A stretch of 64,000 bases of DNA from Pseudoalteromonas sp. S16_S37 (GCF_014694405.1 NZ_JAAUWV010000004.1:124001-188000), one strand, 5' to 3'; shown: positions 23,533 to 33,556, counted from the stretch's first letter. Numbers and translations: made by a program. Notes: generated by a model not told the origin, from the letters alone.

Positions 23533-26127
23533 ATGCAAACAAAGCCTCAAGCTAAGTATCTAAAGGACTATAAAGGACCATCACACCAAGTAGCCAGTTT
23601 AGAACTTACCTTTGATTTATATCCTACTAAGACAACAGTTAAAGCAAAAGCGCGTTATACAGCCACTGACGAGAAAACTTCGTTAAAACTAGATGGCGTA
23701 GAGCTAAAATTACTATCGGTAAAAGTTGACGGTAAACTATTTGACCAATACGAATACGCTCAAGACTACTTGTTGCTTAATGGACTACCTAAAGACTTTG
23801 AACTTGAAATTGAAACGCAGATATCGCCACAAACCAATACGTCTTTGGAAGGCTTATATCTATCAGGCGGTGCGTATTGTACGCAATGTGAAGCCGAAGG
23901 CTTCAGAAAGATTACGTATTTCTTAGATAGACCTGATGTATTAACTGTTTACACCGTAACGGTCATCGGCGAGCAATCTATGCCACACTTGCTCTCTAAT
24001 GGTAATAAAATTGAATCAGGCCAGTTGGCTGATGGGCGTCATTTTGCAAAATGGCACGACCCATTTAAAAAGCCCAGTTACTTATTTGCATTAGTAGCAG
24101 GGGACTTCGACGTTCTTGAAGATGAGTTTATTACTCGCTCAGGTAGAAAAGTCGACTTGGCTTTGTTCGTGGATAAAGGCAACCTAAGTAAAGCGCCTCA
24201 TGCTATGTCATCATTAAAAAAAGCCATGGAATGGGACGAGCAGCGCTTTGGTCTTGAATACGATCTTGATATCTACATGATTGTTGCGGTCGATTTTTTC
24301 AATATGGGCGCAATGGAAAATAAAGGCTTAAACGTTTTTAACAGCTCTTGCGTGCTAGCGAACCAACAAACAGCGACAGACAGAGACTATCACACAATAG
24401 AATCAATCGTTGGTCATGAATATTTTCATAACTGGACCGGCAATCGTGTGACATGCCGTGATTGGTTCCAATTATCGTTAAAAGAAGGCTTAACGGTTTT
24501 TCGAGATCAAGAATTTAGCAGTGACTTAGGCTCAAGAGGTTTAAACCGTATTGATGCCGTGATGGCGATGAGAACGCATCAATTTGCAGAAGATGCAGGG
24601 CCAATGGCTCATTCTATCCGCCCTGATAAAGTTATTGAAATGAATAACTTTTATACAGTGACTGTCTATAACAAGGGTGCAGAAGTGATCCGCATGATGC
24701 ACACCTTACTAGGTGAAGAAAACTTCCAAAAAGGCATGCAACTGTATTTTGAACGTCATGATGGTTGTGCAGTTACTTGTGATGATTTTGTGGCTGCAAT
24801 GCAAGATGCCAGCAATGTTGATTTACGTCAGTTCAGATTATGGTATGAGCAAATTGGCACACCAACGCTTACGGTAGAGACTGAGTATCTGCCCCAGAGC
24901 AACACCTATGCGTGTACCATCAAGCAGAAGCATGCTCAAAATGACCCAATACAGAGTCCATTGCATATTCCTTTTGCCATCGAGTTATTGGACAAGTCGG
25001 GCCATACATTACCGCTTATTGTAAATGGTGAACGAGTATCAAAAGTTATCAATGTGACTCAAGAAGAGCAGACCGTGGTGTTTGAGCAAATACCAGAGCG
25101 ACCGGTGGCGGTATTGTTAGAAGACTTTTCTGCACCTGTATTGGTTAAATATGATTATAAAATGTCGGAATTGATCCACATTATTGCTCATGCAAGTAGT
25201 GACTATGTTCGTTGGGAAGCTGCACAACAAGCTTTTCAGTTAGAGGTACTTAAAGGGGTCGAACAGTTTAATAGCGGCGCTGACATTGCCTTGTCAAGTG
25301 AGCTACTAGAAACGTTCAGCAAACTGCTGTGTGACAGACGAGGTGATTTGGCGTTGTTAGCTGAGCTGATCAGAGTGCCAAGTTTTGACACTTTATCCAG
25401 TGCCTTTGAGCAGATCCCCGTAGATGCACTTAATAGCTGTATAAAATGCTTTGAGCGAGATATTGCAAGTCATTTAGCAGATACTTTAAAACAAGCTTTT
25501 GAAGCCTGCGAAGAAAACGGCGAGCTAACCCACGAAGCGATATCCGCAAGAGTACTCAAAAATGTGTGCTTGTATTATTTAGCTATGGTGGCAGACGACA
25601 AAGTGTCTCGGTGGTTAGATAATCAATTAGACAGCGACAACATGACGTTAAAGTTTGGCGCACTCAAGGCGACATTTAACGCTCAGTTAGCTTCGTCAGA
25701 CAATACTATGGCTAAGTTTGATTCACAGTGGCGTCATGATCTGTTAGTGATGGATAAGTGGTTTGCGTTGCAAGCAACTCAAGTCGGCGAGCAAGCGATA
25801 GCTAAAATAAAAAGTTTGTATGTGCATCCATGTTTTGATAAATCAAACCCAAACCGAGTAAGAGCACTAATTGGAAGCTTTGCAAGGAACAACTCCGAAG
25901 AGTTTCATCGAATTGATGGAGAGGGATATAGGTTGTTGGGAGACTTACTCATCGAACTCAATGCAATTAATCCGCAAAATGCTTCTAGAATGCTTACACC
26001 ATTTATGTCGTGGAAACGCTATGATGAGCAACGGCAAACATTAATGAAAGCTCAACTAGAACGTCTATCAAAATTGTCAGACCTAAGTGATGACTTGTAT
26101 GAAAAAGTTGAAAAAGCATTAAGTTAG
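23533..26127 (+). CDS. pepN: Aminopeptidase N
   Basis: An 864-residue M1 zinc metallopeptidase that removes N-terminal residues from peptides in the cytoplasm. The exopeptidase motif appears as FNMGAMENKGLNVF; the zinc site is HEYFHNWTGNRVTCRDW with the third ligand Glu in LKEG. The catalytic Tyr lies in NNFYTVTVYNKGAEVI. The C-terminal ~300 helical residues match the DUF3458 regions of bacterial PepN. GAGG at 23522-23525 serves the ATG. A DUF2835 gene follows, as in many relatives. Confidence 0.97.
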   Translation: MQTKPQAKYLKDYKGPSHQVASLELTFDLYPTKTTVKAKARYTATDEKTSLKLDGVELKLLSVKVDGKLFDQYEYAQDYLLLNGLPKDFELEIETQISPQTNTSLEGLYLSGGAYCTQCEAEGFRKITYFLDRPDVLTVYTVTVIGEQSMPHLLSNGNKIESGQLADGRHFAKWHDPFKKPSYLFALVAGDFDVLEDEFITRSGRKVDLALFVDKGNLSKAPHAMSSLKKAMEWDEQRFGLEYDLDIYMIVAVDFFNMGAMENKGLNVFNSSCVLANQQTATDRDYHTIESIVGHEYFHNWTGNRVTCRDWFQLSLKEGLTVFRDQEFSSDLGSRGLNRIDAVMAMRTHQFAEDAGPMAHSIRPDKVIEMNNFYTVTVYNKGAEVIRMMHTLLGEENFQKGMQLYFERHDGCAVTCDDFVAAMQDASNVDLRQFRLWYEQIGTPTLTVETEYLPQSNTYACTIKQKHAQNDPIQSPLHIPFAIELLDKSGHTLPLIVNGERVSKVINVTQEEQTVVFEQIPERPVAVLLEDFSAPVLVKYDYKMSELIHIIAHASSDYVRWEAAQQAFQLEVLKGVEQFNSGADIALSSELLETFSKLLCDRRGDLALLAELIRVPSFDTLSSAFEQIPVDALNSCIKCFERDIASHLADTLKQAFEACEENGELTHEAISARVLKNVCLYYLAMVADDKVSRWLDNQLDSDNMTLKFGALKATFNAQLASSDNTMAKFDSQWRHDLLVMDKWFALQATQVGEQAIAKIKSLYVHPCFDKSNPNRVRALIGSFARNNSEEFHRIDGEGYRLLGDLLIELNAINPQNASRMLTPFMSWKRYDEQRQTLMKAQLERLSKLSDLSDDLYEKVEKALS

Positions 26128-26136
26128 GTAAAAATA

Positions 26137-26358
26137 GTGCAGGAATATTTTTTTTCAATGTACCTTACTTATGATCAATGTATGGAATATTATCAAGGAA
26201 ATATTAAGTACATTCAGGTGACAGAGGATGGTGGAAAGCGAATTCGCTTTCCTGCCATTCATATTCGCAAGTTTGTTTCTTCTTTAGGTATAAGAGGGCG
26301 CTTTCGATTATGTCTAGATGGCCAAAACAGCTTTGTTTCGCTTGAAAAAATTGCTTAA
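26137..26358 (+). CDS. DUF2835 family small protein
   Basis: A 73-residue protein starting at GTG (26137), nine bases after pepN. The pattern YFFSMYLTYDQCMEYYQGNI, then GGKRIRFPAIHIRKFVSSLG and IRGRFRLCLDGQNSFVSLEK, matches DUF2835: a basic beta-rich fold with RIxFPA and GIxGRF. The conserved basic surface hints at nucleic-acid binding, but the function is unknown. It is probably co-transcribed with pepN. Confidence 0.88.
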   Translation: MQEYFFSMYLTYDQCMEYYQGNIKYIQVTEDGGKRIRFPAIHIRKFVSSLGIRGRFRLCLDGQNSFVSLEKIA

Positions 26359-26437
26359 TAAAAAATTTTAACCCACTCGTATTGTATTTTTGTTAAATGG
26401 GTTTGTTATAAACTTAAATTACGTGTTATAAATTGTC

Positions 26438-26455
26438 TGGTAGGACGTCTTACCA
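26438..26455. promoter_or_regulatory. Operator-like near-palindrome before the DUF1302 cluster
   Basis: An 18-bp dyad TGGTAGGACGTCTTACCA has nine-base half-sites with a single mismatch. It lies 140 bases upstream of the DUF1302 start, inside an AT-rich gap (26359-26594) that should hold the promoter. The TGGT-N-ACCA outer layout resembles sites of FadR/TetR-like repressors of lipid genes. The binding protein is unknown. Confidence 0.5.
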
Positions 26456-26594
26456 AGAGTAAAATAGCGACCTAAAAGCTAAAAAGCACCGATTGAACGC
26501 GTTCCATTTGTAATTTTGATAATTCGCTTCTATCGTTACGACAACAAAAAACAACTACTTGATTATAAAATACCCGCCATAAGGGGGAGAAATA

Positions 26595-28712
26595 ATGATA
26601 AAAAGATCGCTTTTTGTGAAAAACAAAATCATGCTCGGTCTTAGTGCTGCTGCTTTATCTATGAGCAGTGCACCTTTACTTGCTGCAAGCTTTCAAGTCG
26701 GTGATTTTGATATCACATTCGACTCGACTTTTTCTTACGGACAGAGTATTCGCGTTGAAGATAGAGATTTTCAATATATAGGTAAAAGTAACCATCCACG
26801 ATTCAATTGGTCTGGTTATAACGCAATAACTGGTAATACCGTTTATAGCTCTGCCGACGTGTGGAGTACGCCTGGCGCATACTCAAACAATGGTGATGCC
26901 GGTAATTTAAACTTTGACTCAGGTGATACTTTTTCGCAGTTAGTTAAAGGAACTCATGACCTTTCTATTAGCAAAGATAATTACGGGTTTTTCTCTCGTT
27001 TTATGTATTTTTATGACTTTGCTATGGAAGATGGGGATTTTGCACACAACAATCCAGTTTCTGGTAAAAAAGCTGATCCATGTGCATACGATGAGACTAA
27101 AGAGCAAGTATGTTCAGATATTCGACTATTAGATGCGTTTGTTTGGGCCGATTTCGATCTGAACGATGGTAAAAATCCATTATCAGTTCGTTTGGGTCAA
27201 CAAGTTGTAAACTGGGGTGAAAGTACGCTTATCAGCCACGGCATCAACGTTAATCCAGTAGATATAGACCGCTTAAAGGCACCCGGTTCCGAGGTAAAAG
27301 AAGCACTTATTCCTGTTGGTATGCTTTGGGCTTCACTTGGTATTACCGAACACATTACGCTGGAAGGTTTTTATCAGTACGATTGGCACGAAACACGCCT
27401 ACCAGCGACTGGCAGCTACTTTTCTACCAATGACTTTGCTTCAGCAAATGGTTTTTCGCAAAATATCCAGTTAGGTTTCACCTCAAACCCAGATATTGAC
27501 TTGCAGCATTTAACAGACTCTTTAAATTCACTTCAAGCAACTTGGCTCGGCGCATTAACAGCGCAGGGACAAGATGTTACACAACCTGGTGTGACAAGCA
27601 GCGAGTCAGCGCAAAAACTATTGGCACAAATGTATTTAGCTTATCCCACTAAGGTTGCCTTAAAGGGCAAAGGGGATGCTGGTAAAAATGAGCCAGAAGA
27701 TGGTGGCCAATATGGTGTGCGTCTTGGTATTTACTCTCCAGAGTTAAATGACACTGAGTTTGCGCTTTATTACATTAATTACCATAGCCGTAGACCTTTG
27801 ATCTCAGGTAAAGCATCTAACTTTACGAGTGAGGCTATTGCTAAAGACTTAGCGTATATCGCAGGTAATACTATCACTGAAGATAATATCACCAATCTAA
27901 ATGCATTTACGCAAGGTATTATTGAATATCCTGAAGACATTAAACTATATGGCTTGAGCTTCAATACCGCTTTGGGTGAAACGGCGTTTTCAGGTGAGTT
28001 TACCTACCGTCAAGACGAGCCTCTGCAAATTGATGACGTAGAGCTACTTTATGCGGGTATGGTTGAGCAGCTAGCATACGCGGGTCGTCGAGATGACTTT
28101 GCGGGCTTCTCGCAGTTAAGTCAGGGCGATGCGGTTGCTTACGTTGAGCCGGGTGAGATTGCACAGGGCTATGTACTAAAAGATACGCTGCAAGCGCAAT
28201 TTACTGCTACACATTTATTTGGCCCGTCTTTAGGTGCGGATAGCTGGGCGGTTGTAGGTGAATTGGGTGCTGTTACAATCAAAGATATGCCTACCTATGA
28301 CCAGCTTCGCTTAAACGTTGCAGGTACAGGTCGAAGCGGCACGATTGAGGGTATTTCAGGTAAAGAATACGACTTGATCCATAAAGCCGTTTCGAATGGC
28401 CCTGAAGTGAACCCATTCCCAACTTCTTCAGCGTGGGGTTATCGCCTAATTGCTAAGGGTGAGTTTAATAACTTATTTTCAGGCGTAAACTTTTCACCAA
28501 AAGTTGTATTTTCGCACGATGTAAATGGTATCACACCTGATCCTATGTTCTTGTTTGTTGAGGATCGTAAGTCTTTAGGTGTCACCATGAATTTCAACTA
28601 TCAAAATACATGGTCATTTGACTTTGGCTACAACACCTTCTGGGGTGGTGGCGCAACAAATACATTCGCAGACCGTGATTTTGTGTCTTTTAACATCAAG
28701 TATTCAATTTAA
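26595..28712 (+). CDS. DUF1302 family outer-membrane protein
   Basis: A 705-residue protein with signal peptide (residues ~1-31, MLGLSAAALSMSSAPLLAAS) and a long beta-strand pattern ending NTFADRDFVSFNIKYSI, which fits an outer-membrane barrel or barrel-like protein. The family signature is FQVGDFDITFDSTFSYGQSI, later LSVRLGQQVVNWGESTLISH and INVNPVDIDRLKAPGSEVKE. GGGGGAG precedes the ATG. The next three genes (DUF1329, YCF48-like, RND) follow in the same direction; these families recur together and are thought to move hydrophobic compounds across the envelope. Substrate and direction are not readable here. Confidence 0.9.
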   Translation: MIKRSLFVKNKIMLGLSAAALSMSSAPLLAASFQVGDFDITFDSTFSYGQSIRVEDRDFQYIGKSNHPRFNWSGYNAITGNTVYSSADVWSTPGAYSNNGDAGNLNFDSGDTFSQLVKGTHDLSISKDNYGFFSRFMYFYDFAMEDGDFAHNNPVSGKKADPCAYDETKEQVCSDIRLLDAFVWADFDLNDGKNPLSVRLGQQVVNWGESTLISHGINVNPVDIDRLKAPGSEVKEALIPVGMLWASLGITEHITLEGFYQYDWHETRLPATGSYFSTNDFASANGFSQNIQLGFTSNPDIDLQHLTDSLNSLQATWLGALTAQGQDVTQPGVTSSESAQKLLAQMYLAYPTKVALKGKGDAGKNEPEDGGQYGVRLGIYSPELNDTEFALYYINYHSRRPLISGKASNFTSEAIAKDLAYIAGNTITEDNITNLNAFTQGIIEYPEDIKLYGLSFNTALGETAFSGEFTYRQDEPLQIDDVELLYAGMVEQLAYAGRRDDFAGFSQLSQGDAVAYVEPGEIAQGYVLKDTLQAQFTATHLFGPSLGADSWAVVGELGAVTIKDMPTYDQLRLNVAGTGRSGTIEGISGKEYDLIHKAVSNGPEVNPFPTSSAWGYRLIAKGEFNNLFSGVNFSPKVVFSHDVNGITPDPMFLFVEDRKSLGVTMNFNYQNTWSFDFGYNTFWGGGATNTFADRDFVSFNIKYSI

Positions 28713-28723
28713 GGGCTTTCAGT

Positions 28724-30091
28724 ATGTTTAGAAAACCTACACTACTTGCCGCAACAATGATAACAATGCTATCGGCAAGCAATGCAATGGCAAAAATGTC
28801 GGCAGATGAAGTAGCACGTTTAGGAGCAGATCTGACTCCAATCGGCGCTGAAAAAGCAGGTAATAAAGACGGTTCAATCCCTGCTTGGGATGGTGGTATC
28901 ACTAAGCCGCCAGCTAATTATAAACCTGGTATGCACCACCCAGATCCATTTGCTGATGATAAAGTATTGTTTACTATCGACAAGTCAAACCTTGATAAGT
29001 ACAAAAACTATCTAAGTCCTGGACAAATCGCTTTGTTTGAAACGTATCCAGATACGTTCAAAATGAACATTTATCCAACTCGTCGCAGTGCTTCATATCC
29101 TCAATTTGTATATGATGCAACCAAAAAATATGCGTCAACGGCTGAGCTTATCGAAGGCGGAAATGGGATTAAAAACACCGCGATTGGTATTCCATTTCCA
29201 GTGCCAAAAGATGGTTTAGAAGCTATTTGGAATCACTTGTTACGCTATCGTGGTTTATCGATAGCCCGTTTTGGTGGTCAAGCTATGCCAACTGAGTCGG
29301 GTGATTACAACTTAATTGGCTTTGATGAAAAGTTACTGGTTAAATATTCGGCGCTAGATGCAACGCCGGAAGAACTAAAAGAGTCAAATGTACTATTTAA
29401 GTTCAAGCAGAGCGTAACAGAGCCTGCGCGATTAGCTGGTACTGCGTTGTTAGTACATGAAACGATGGACCAAATATTAACGCCGCGTCAAGCTTGGACG
29501 TACAACACGGGTCAACGTCGTGTTCGCCGCGCGCCAAACGTTGCGTATGATGCACCAGGAACGGCGTCTGATAGCTTACGTACAACCGATGATTTTGACA
29601 TGTTCAACGGTTCACCAAATCGTTATGACTGGACATTAAAAGGTAAGCAAGAGCTTTATATTCCATATAATAGCTACAAGCTTCACAGTGATAAGCTTAA
29701 GTATGACGATATCTTAAAGCCTGGTCACATTAATCCAGAGCACGTACGCTATGAAAAGCACCGTGTATGGGTTGTTGAAGCTAACTTAAAAGAAGGTACT
29801 CGTCATATCTACAAAAAACGTGTGTTTTACATAGACGAGGACAGCTGGCAAATTCATATTGCGGATCTTTATGATAACCGCGACCAAATGTACCGCGTGG
29901 CGATGGCACATGGCTTGAACTATTACGAAGTACCAACACATTGGAGTACATTAGACGTATATCACGACTTAAACTCACGTCGTTACTTGGCTATTGGCCT
30001 AGATAACGAAGAGCAAATGTACGACTTTAGTCAGTCATTCCAAGACAATGAGTTTACACAAAGTGCGTTACGCCGAGAGGGTAAGCGCTAA
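28724..30091 (+). CDS. DUF1329 family periplasmic/outer-membrane lipoprotein-like protein
   Basis: A 455-residue exported protein: signal peptide MITMLSASNAMAK preceded by a basic start, then the DUF1329 hallmark MSADEVARLGADLTPIGAEK and GSIPAWDGGITKPP. Later conserved stretches are RGLSIARFGGQAMPTESG, NTGQRRVRRAPNVAYDAP and WQIHIADLYDNRDQMYRVAM. The fold is LolB/LolA-related in this family, consistent with carrying a lipid through the periplasm, though no lipoprotein Cys is present. It begins 11 bases after the DUF1302 stop, so the two are one transcript and probably partners. Confidence 0.9.
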   Translation: MFRKPTLLAATMITMLSASNAMAKMSADEVARLGADLTPIGAEKAGNKDGSIPAWDGGITKPPANYKPGMHHPDPFADDKVLFTIDKSNLDKYKNYLSPGQIALFETYPDTFKMNIYPTRRSASYPQFVYDATKKYASTAELIEGGNGIKNTAIGIPFPVPKDGLEAIWNHLLRYRGLSIARFGGQAMPTESGDYNLIGFDEKLLVKYSALDATPEELKESNVLFKFKQSVTEPARLAGTALLVHETMDQILTPRQAWTYNTGQRRVRRAPNVAYDAPGTASDSLRTTDDFDMFNGSPNRYDWTLKGKQELYIPYNSYKLHSDKLKYDDILKPGHINPEHVRYEKHRVWVVEANLKEGTRHIYKKRVFYIDEDSWQIHIADLYDNRDQMYRVAMAHGLNYYEVPTHWSTLDVYHDLNSRRYLAIGLDNEEQMYDFSQSFQDNEFTQSALRREGKR

Positions 30092-30195
30092 GTTAGCTCT
30101 CAACCAACTATTGCTAGCGGTTAAATTGGCTGCTAGCAATTCTGTTTATTTGGCGAGTTCTCGCCTCCTGTCACGTTTATTTGAGTAGTTTCAGC

Positions 30196-31194
30196 ATGAT
30201 AAAAACATCCATTGCGAGTGTCTGTGTACTATTTTGTACTTTTGTGAGTGCGCAAGTCGCTCCAGAGTCTGCATTGCAAGTTCAGCATCCCCAAAGAACC
30301 CTATTTACAGACATTGTTGATAATGAAGGTACGCTGATAGCCGTTGGTAAACATGGCACTATCGTGACAAGTGAAGATGGTCAACATTGGCAGCAGGCAC
30401 AGGTGCCTATCCAGTCATTGTTAACCGCAGTGACTGCCGTTGGTGCAGATAAAGCTTGGGCATGCGGTCACGATAGCAGCATTTTGTTTAGTAGTGATAA
30501 AGGTCGAACATGGCAGTTGCAGCAATATTTACCTGAGCAGCAAAAGCCGTGTTTAGATATTGAATTTGTAGATGAGAATGTCGGTTTTGCAATTGGTGCC
30601 TACGGCATGTTTTATGAGACCGAAAATGGTGGCAAAACGTGGCAAAAACGCTTTATTGACGATTTTGTTCATCCTGATGACAAAGATTATCTGCGCGATT
30701 TAAAAGAAGATGACCCTCGTGCATATGAGGAAGAAACCAAGTTTATACTCCCACATTTTAATCGTATCTTGGTACAAAAAGGTCACCTTTACTTGGTGGG
30801 TGAGATGGGATTGGTTGCCCACAGTGAAAACATGGGTAAAAGCTGGGAGAGACTAGAAGAGTTTTATCCTGGTTCGTTTTTTGCGATAGCACCTTATGCA
30901 GAAGACCAAATTATCGTAGCTGGTTTACGTGGAAATGCCTTTATCGCAAGCATTGATACCCTTGAATTTCAAAAAATAACAACGCCAGTTAAGGCCACTG
31001 TGAATTCACTTGTGTCTTACAAAGATACCTCTTACATGTTAGCAAATAGTGGTTTTCTATTTGGTTATAGTAAAGGACAGGTGACATCGTCACAGTTAAG
31101 TAGCGGTCATGCGATATTATCAGCCGTTACGTTTAAAGATAAATTGATTTTAGCCACTGAAAAGGGACTAAAAACTTGGGAGGCTAAGAAGTAA
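30196..31194 (+). CDS. YCF48-like beta-propeller protein (BNR repeats), exported
   Basis: A 332-residue protein from the ATG at 30196, which opens directly with a signal peptide (MIKTSIASVCVLFCTFVSAQ); a TTG 15 bases upstream is in frame. The body repeats a Trp-rich propeller blade: GTIVTSEDGQHWQQAQVPIQ, SSILFSSDKGRTWQLQQYLP, YGMFYETENGGKTWQKRF, MGLVAHSENMGKSWERLEEF. This resembles the YCF48/photosystem II stability family, used in non-photosynthetic bacteria as envelope assembly or partner proteins. Its stop overlaps the RND start by one base, implying a physical partnership with that transporter. Confidence 0.9.
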   Translation: MIKTSIASVCVLFCTFVSAQVAPESALQVQHPQRTLFTDIVDNEGTLIAVGKHGTIVTSEDGQHWQQAQVPIQSLLTAVTAVGADKAWACGHDSSILFSSDKGRTWQLQQYLPEQQKPCLDIEFVDENVGFAIGAYGMFYETENGGKTWQKRFIDDFVHPDDKDYLRDLKEDDPRAYEEETKFILPHFNRILVQKGHLYLVGEMGLVAHSENMGKSWERLEEFYPGSFFAIAPYAEDQIIVAGLRGNAFIASIDTLEFQKITTPVKATVNSLVSYKDTSYMLANSGFLFGYSKGQVTSSQLSSGHAILSAVTFKDKLILATEKGLKTWEAKK

Positions 31195-33524
31195 TGCAAG
31201 CCGTTTTAAACAAATTAGAATATGCGGTGTTTCGTCACAGAATGGCAGTGTTGTTGCTATTTACAGCCTTAACATTTTTATTAGGCTATAAAGCGACACA
31301 GATTCAGCTCGATGCATCATTTAACAAAAATATTCCTTTGCAACATGAGTATATGCAGTTGTATTTGAAGCATGAAAAGCAATTTGGTGGTGCAAATAGC
31401 ATTTTAATCTCTGTGTGTGATGAAGATGGCGATATTTTCAATCCCGACTTTTTCAAACAACTTAAAGCAGTTCACGATCAACTCTATTTTATACCTGGTG
31501 TAAATAGACCTTTGGTTAACTCTATTTTCTCGCCAAGTGCGCGCTTTGTTGAAGTTGTTGAAGATGGTTTTGCGGGGGGTCCAATTATCCCAGCAAATTT
31601 CACAGCAACTGAGCAGGGGCTTGCTGTTGTTAAACAAAATATAGAGAAGGCAAATGTAGTTGGCCGTATGATAGCCAGTGACTACAGTTGTGCTATGGTG
31701 AGCGCGCAGCTCATGGAGATCGATCCGCAAACGCAAGAAAAGTTAGACACACTTGAGTTTGCCAAAAAACTTGAATCGCAGATCCGCGAACCGCTAAGTA
31801 CAGACAAAGTCAGTATCCATATAATTGGTTTTGCCAAAATGGCTGGTGATATTGCCGATGGCGCAAAAGGTGTGGTGTTGTTTTTTGCTCTGGCAATCGC
31901 TTTCACTTTCATTATGGTTTGGCTGTTCTGTAAAAGCTTTAAGCTAACGCTATTACCAATAGCTTGTTCAATAATTGCTGTTGTTTGGCAAATGGGCTTA
32001 CTGTCTACCCTTGGCTTTGGCTTAGATCCCATGTCAATTTTGGTACCATTTTTAGTGTTTGCCATCGGCGTGAGCCATGGTGTGCAAATGATCAACTCGA
32101 TTGGTAAAAAAGTTGCTGAGGGCGTATCGAGTAAAGTGGCGGCACAAGCCAGTTTTAAAGCGTTGTTGATCCCAGGTGGTATTGCGTTACTCTCTGATAC
32201 TGTAGGATTTTTAACGTTATTAGCAATAGATATTGGGATTATTCGAGAGCTAGCTATCACTGCGAGTTTAGGTGTTGCTGTTATTATTTTCACCAATCTT
32301 GTTTTGCTACCCATTTTAGCGTCGTACTTCAATTCAAGTAAGATCAGAAGGGTGGACGATGGTAAAACCGTTTCTCACAACGTATTTACCCATTTGAGAG
32401 AAGCGCTGGTATGTGCCACAGATAAAAAGTGGGCGAGCGTTATTTTGGTGGTATCTGGGTTATTATTCGCGTTTGGCTATTGGCAGTCGCAAAATATGCG
32501 CATTGGTGATTTACACGCAGGCGCACCCGCATTACATCAAGATGCACGTTACAACCAAGATACATTTTTAATATCTGACCGTTATGCAATTTCTTCAGAC
32601 ATTTTAAAAGTCATTGTTGAGGCATACCCAGCGGCATGTACCGAGCATGATACTATGGCAAGGATCAGTCGCTTTCAATGGCGGGTAGAGAACCTAGCTG
32701 GCGTACAATCAGCGGTATCATTAAGCTCCGTTGCACAAGCGGTAAATGCTGGCTACAACGAAGGCAATCAAAAGTGGCAAACGTTACCTAGAAATAGTGC
32801 GTCATTGGTGCAAGCAACATCTCGAGTTGAGACCAGCACAGGCCTGCTCAATGGCGATTGCTCGGTCATGCCAATCATTATTTTTATGCAGGACCATAAA
32901 GCAGAGACCATAGATCATGTTGTCTCTAGTATTAAGCAGTTTGCACAAGAAGAAGACACGGACAAGGTACAGTTTAAACTTGCATCCGGCCCAATTGGTG
33001 TAATGGCTGCAACGAATGAGTCTGTTTCCGCTGCACAGTTACCTATGATGATCTACGTATATGGTGCGGTTATCATTTTGTGTTTATTAAGCTTTAGAAG
33101 TATTAAAGCGACGGTTGCAGTTGTGTTGCCTCTATATATCGTCTCAACGCTCGCACAAGCATTGATGGTTAAACTAGAAATTGGCTTAACAGTCTCTACT
33201 TTACCAGTTATTGCATTAGGCGTAGGTATTGGGGTTGATTATGGTATCTATATTCTATCTTCAATGATGGGGCAGTTAAAACAAGGTGTGCCACTTGCTA
33301 TCGCTTATCGAAACGCGTTAGCAGAGCGAGGCAGCGCTGTGTTGTTTACAGGTATCACTTTGGCAATTGGTGTTAGTACCTGGATTTTCTCCGCATTGAA
33401 GTTCCAAGTAGACATGGGCATTCTTTTAACCTTCATGTTTTTGGTTAATATGCTTGGTGCGGTGCTATTATTGCCTGCAATTGGCACTTTACTCTGGACC
33501 GACCAGAAAAAAATTCGTGAATAA
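31194..33524 (+). CDS. RND/MMPL-superfamily exporter
   Basis: A 776-residue inner-membrane protein of the RND superfamily, MMPL/HpnN-like rather than the tripartite drug-pump type. It has one hydrophobic helix near residue 20, a periplasmic loop, a cluster of about five helices at ~215-385 (FALAIAFTFIMVWLFCKSFK; GVSHGVQMINSIG), a second loop, and a second cluster after ~620 (LPVIALGVGIGVDYGIYILS; SAVLFTGITLAIGVSTWIFS). The charged GVSHG/GVDYG positions are those of the proton relay. It is last in the cluster. A role in moving a lipid-like compound with the DUF1302 and DUF1329 proteins is inference from the family association. Confidence 0.9.
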   Translation: MQAVLNKLEYAVFRHRMAVLLLFTALTFLLGYKATQIQLDASFNKNIPLQHEYMQLYLKHEKQFGGANSILISVCDEDGDIFNPDFFKQLKAVHDQLYFIPGVNRPLVNSIFSPSARFVEVVEDGFAGGPIIPANFTATEQGLAVVKQNIEKANVVGRMIASDYSCAMVSAQLMEIDPQTQEKLDTLEFAKKLESQIREPLSTDKVSIHIIGFAKMAGDIADGAKGVVLFFALAIAFTFIMVWLFCKSFKLTLLPIACSIIAVVWQMGLLSTLGFGLDPMSILVPFLVFAIGVSHGVQMINSIGKKVAEGVSSKVAAQASFKALLIPGGIALLSDTVGFLTLLAIDIGIIRELAITASLGVAVIIFTNLVLLPILASYFNSSKIRRVDDGKTVSHNVFTHLREALVCATDKKWASVILVVSGLLFAFGYWQSQNMRIGDLHAGAPALHQDARYNQDTFLISDRYAISSDILKVIVEAYPAACTEHDTMARISRFQWRVENLAGVQSAVSLSSVAQAVNAGYNEGNQKWQTLPRNSASLVQATSRVETSTGLLNGDCSVMPIIIFMQDHKAETIDHVVSSIKQFAQEEDTDKVQFKLASGPIGVMAATNESVSAAQLPMMIYVYGAVIILCLLSFRSIKATVAVVLPLYIVSTLAQALMVKLEIGLTVSTLPVIALGVGIGVDYGIYILSSMMGQLKQGVPLAIAYRNALAERGSAVLFTGITLAIGVSTWIFSALKFQVDMGILLTFMFLVNMLGAVLLLPAIGTLLWTDQKKIRE

Positions 33525-33534
33525 ATGTGCTTCT

Positions 33535-33556
33535 AAATAGCCAGTATTGGCTATTT
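33535..33556 (+). terminator. Hairpin after the RND gene
   Basis: A 9-bp perfect stem (AAATAGCCA, 33535-33543; TGGCTATTT, 33548-33556) starts 11 bases after the stop. The downstream sequence is T-rich but interrupted, so termination is probable rather than certain. Confidence 0.6.

Noticed and set aside
31682..32332. 216-residue minus-strand frame inside the RND gene
   Set aside because: A long antisense frame in a strongly coding region; residue use is typical of a shadow and no ribosome site is present.
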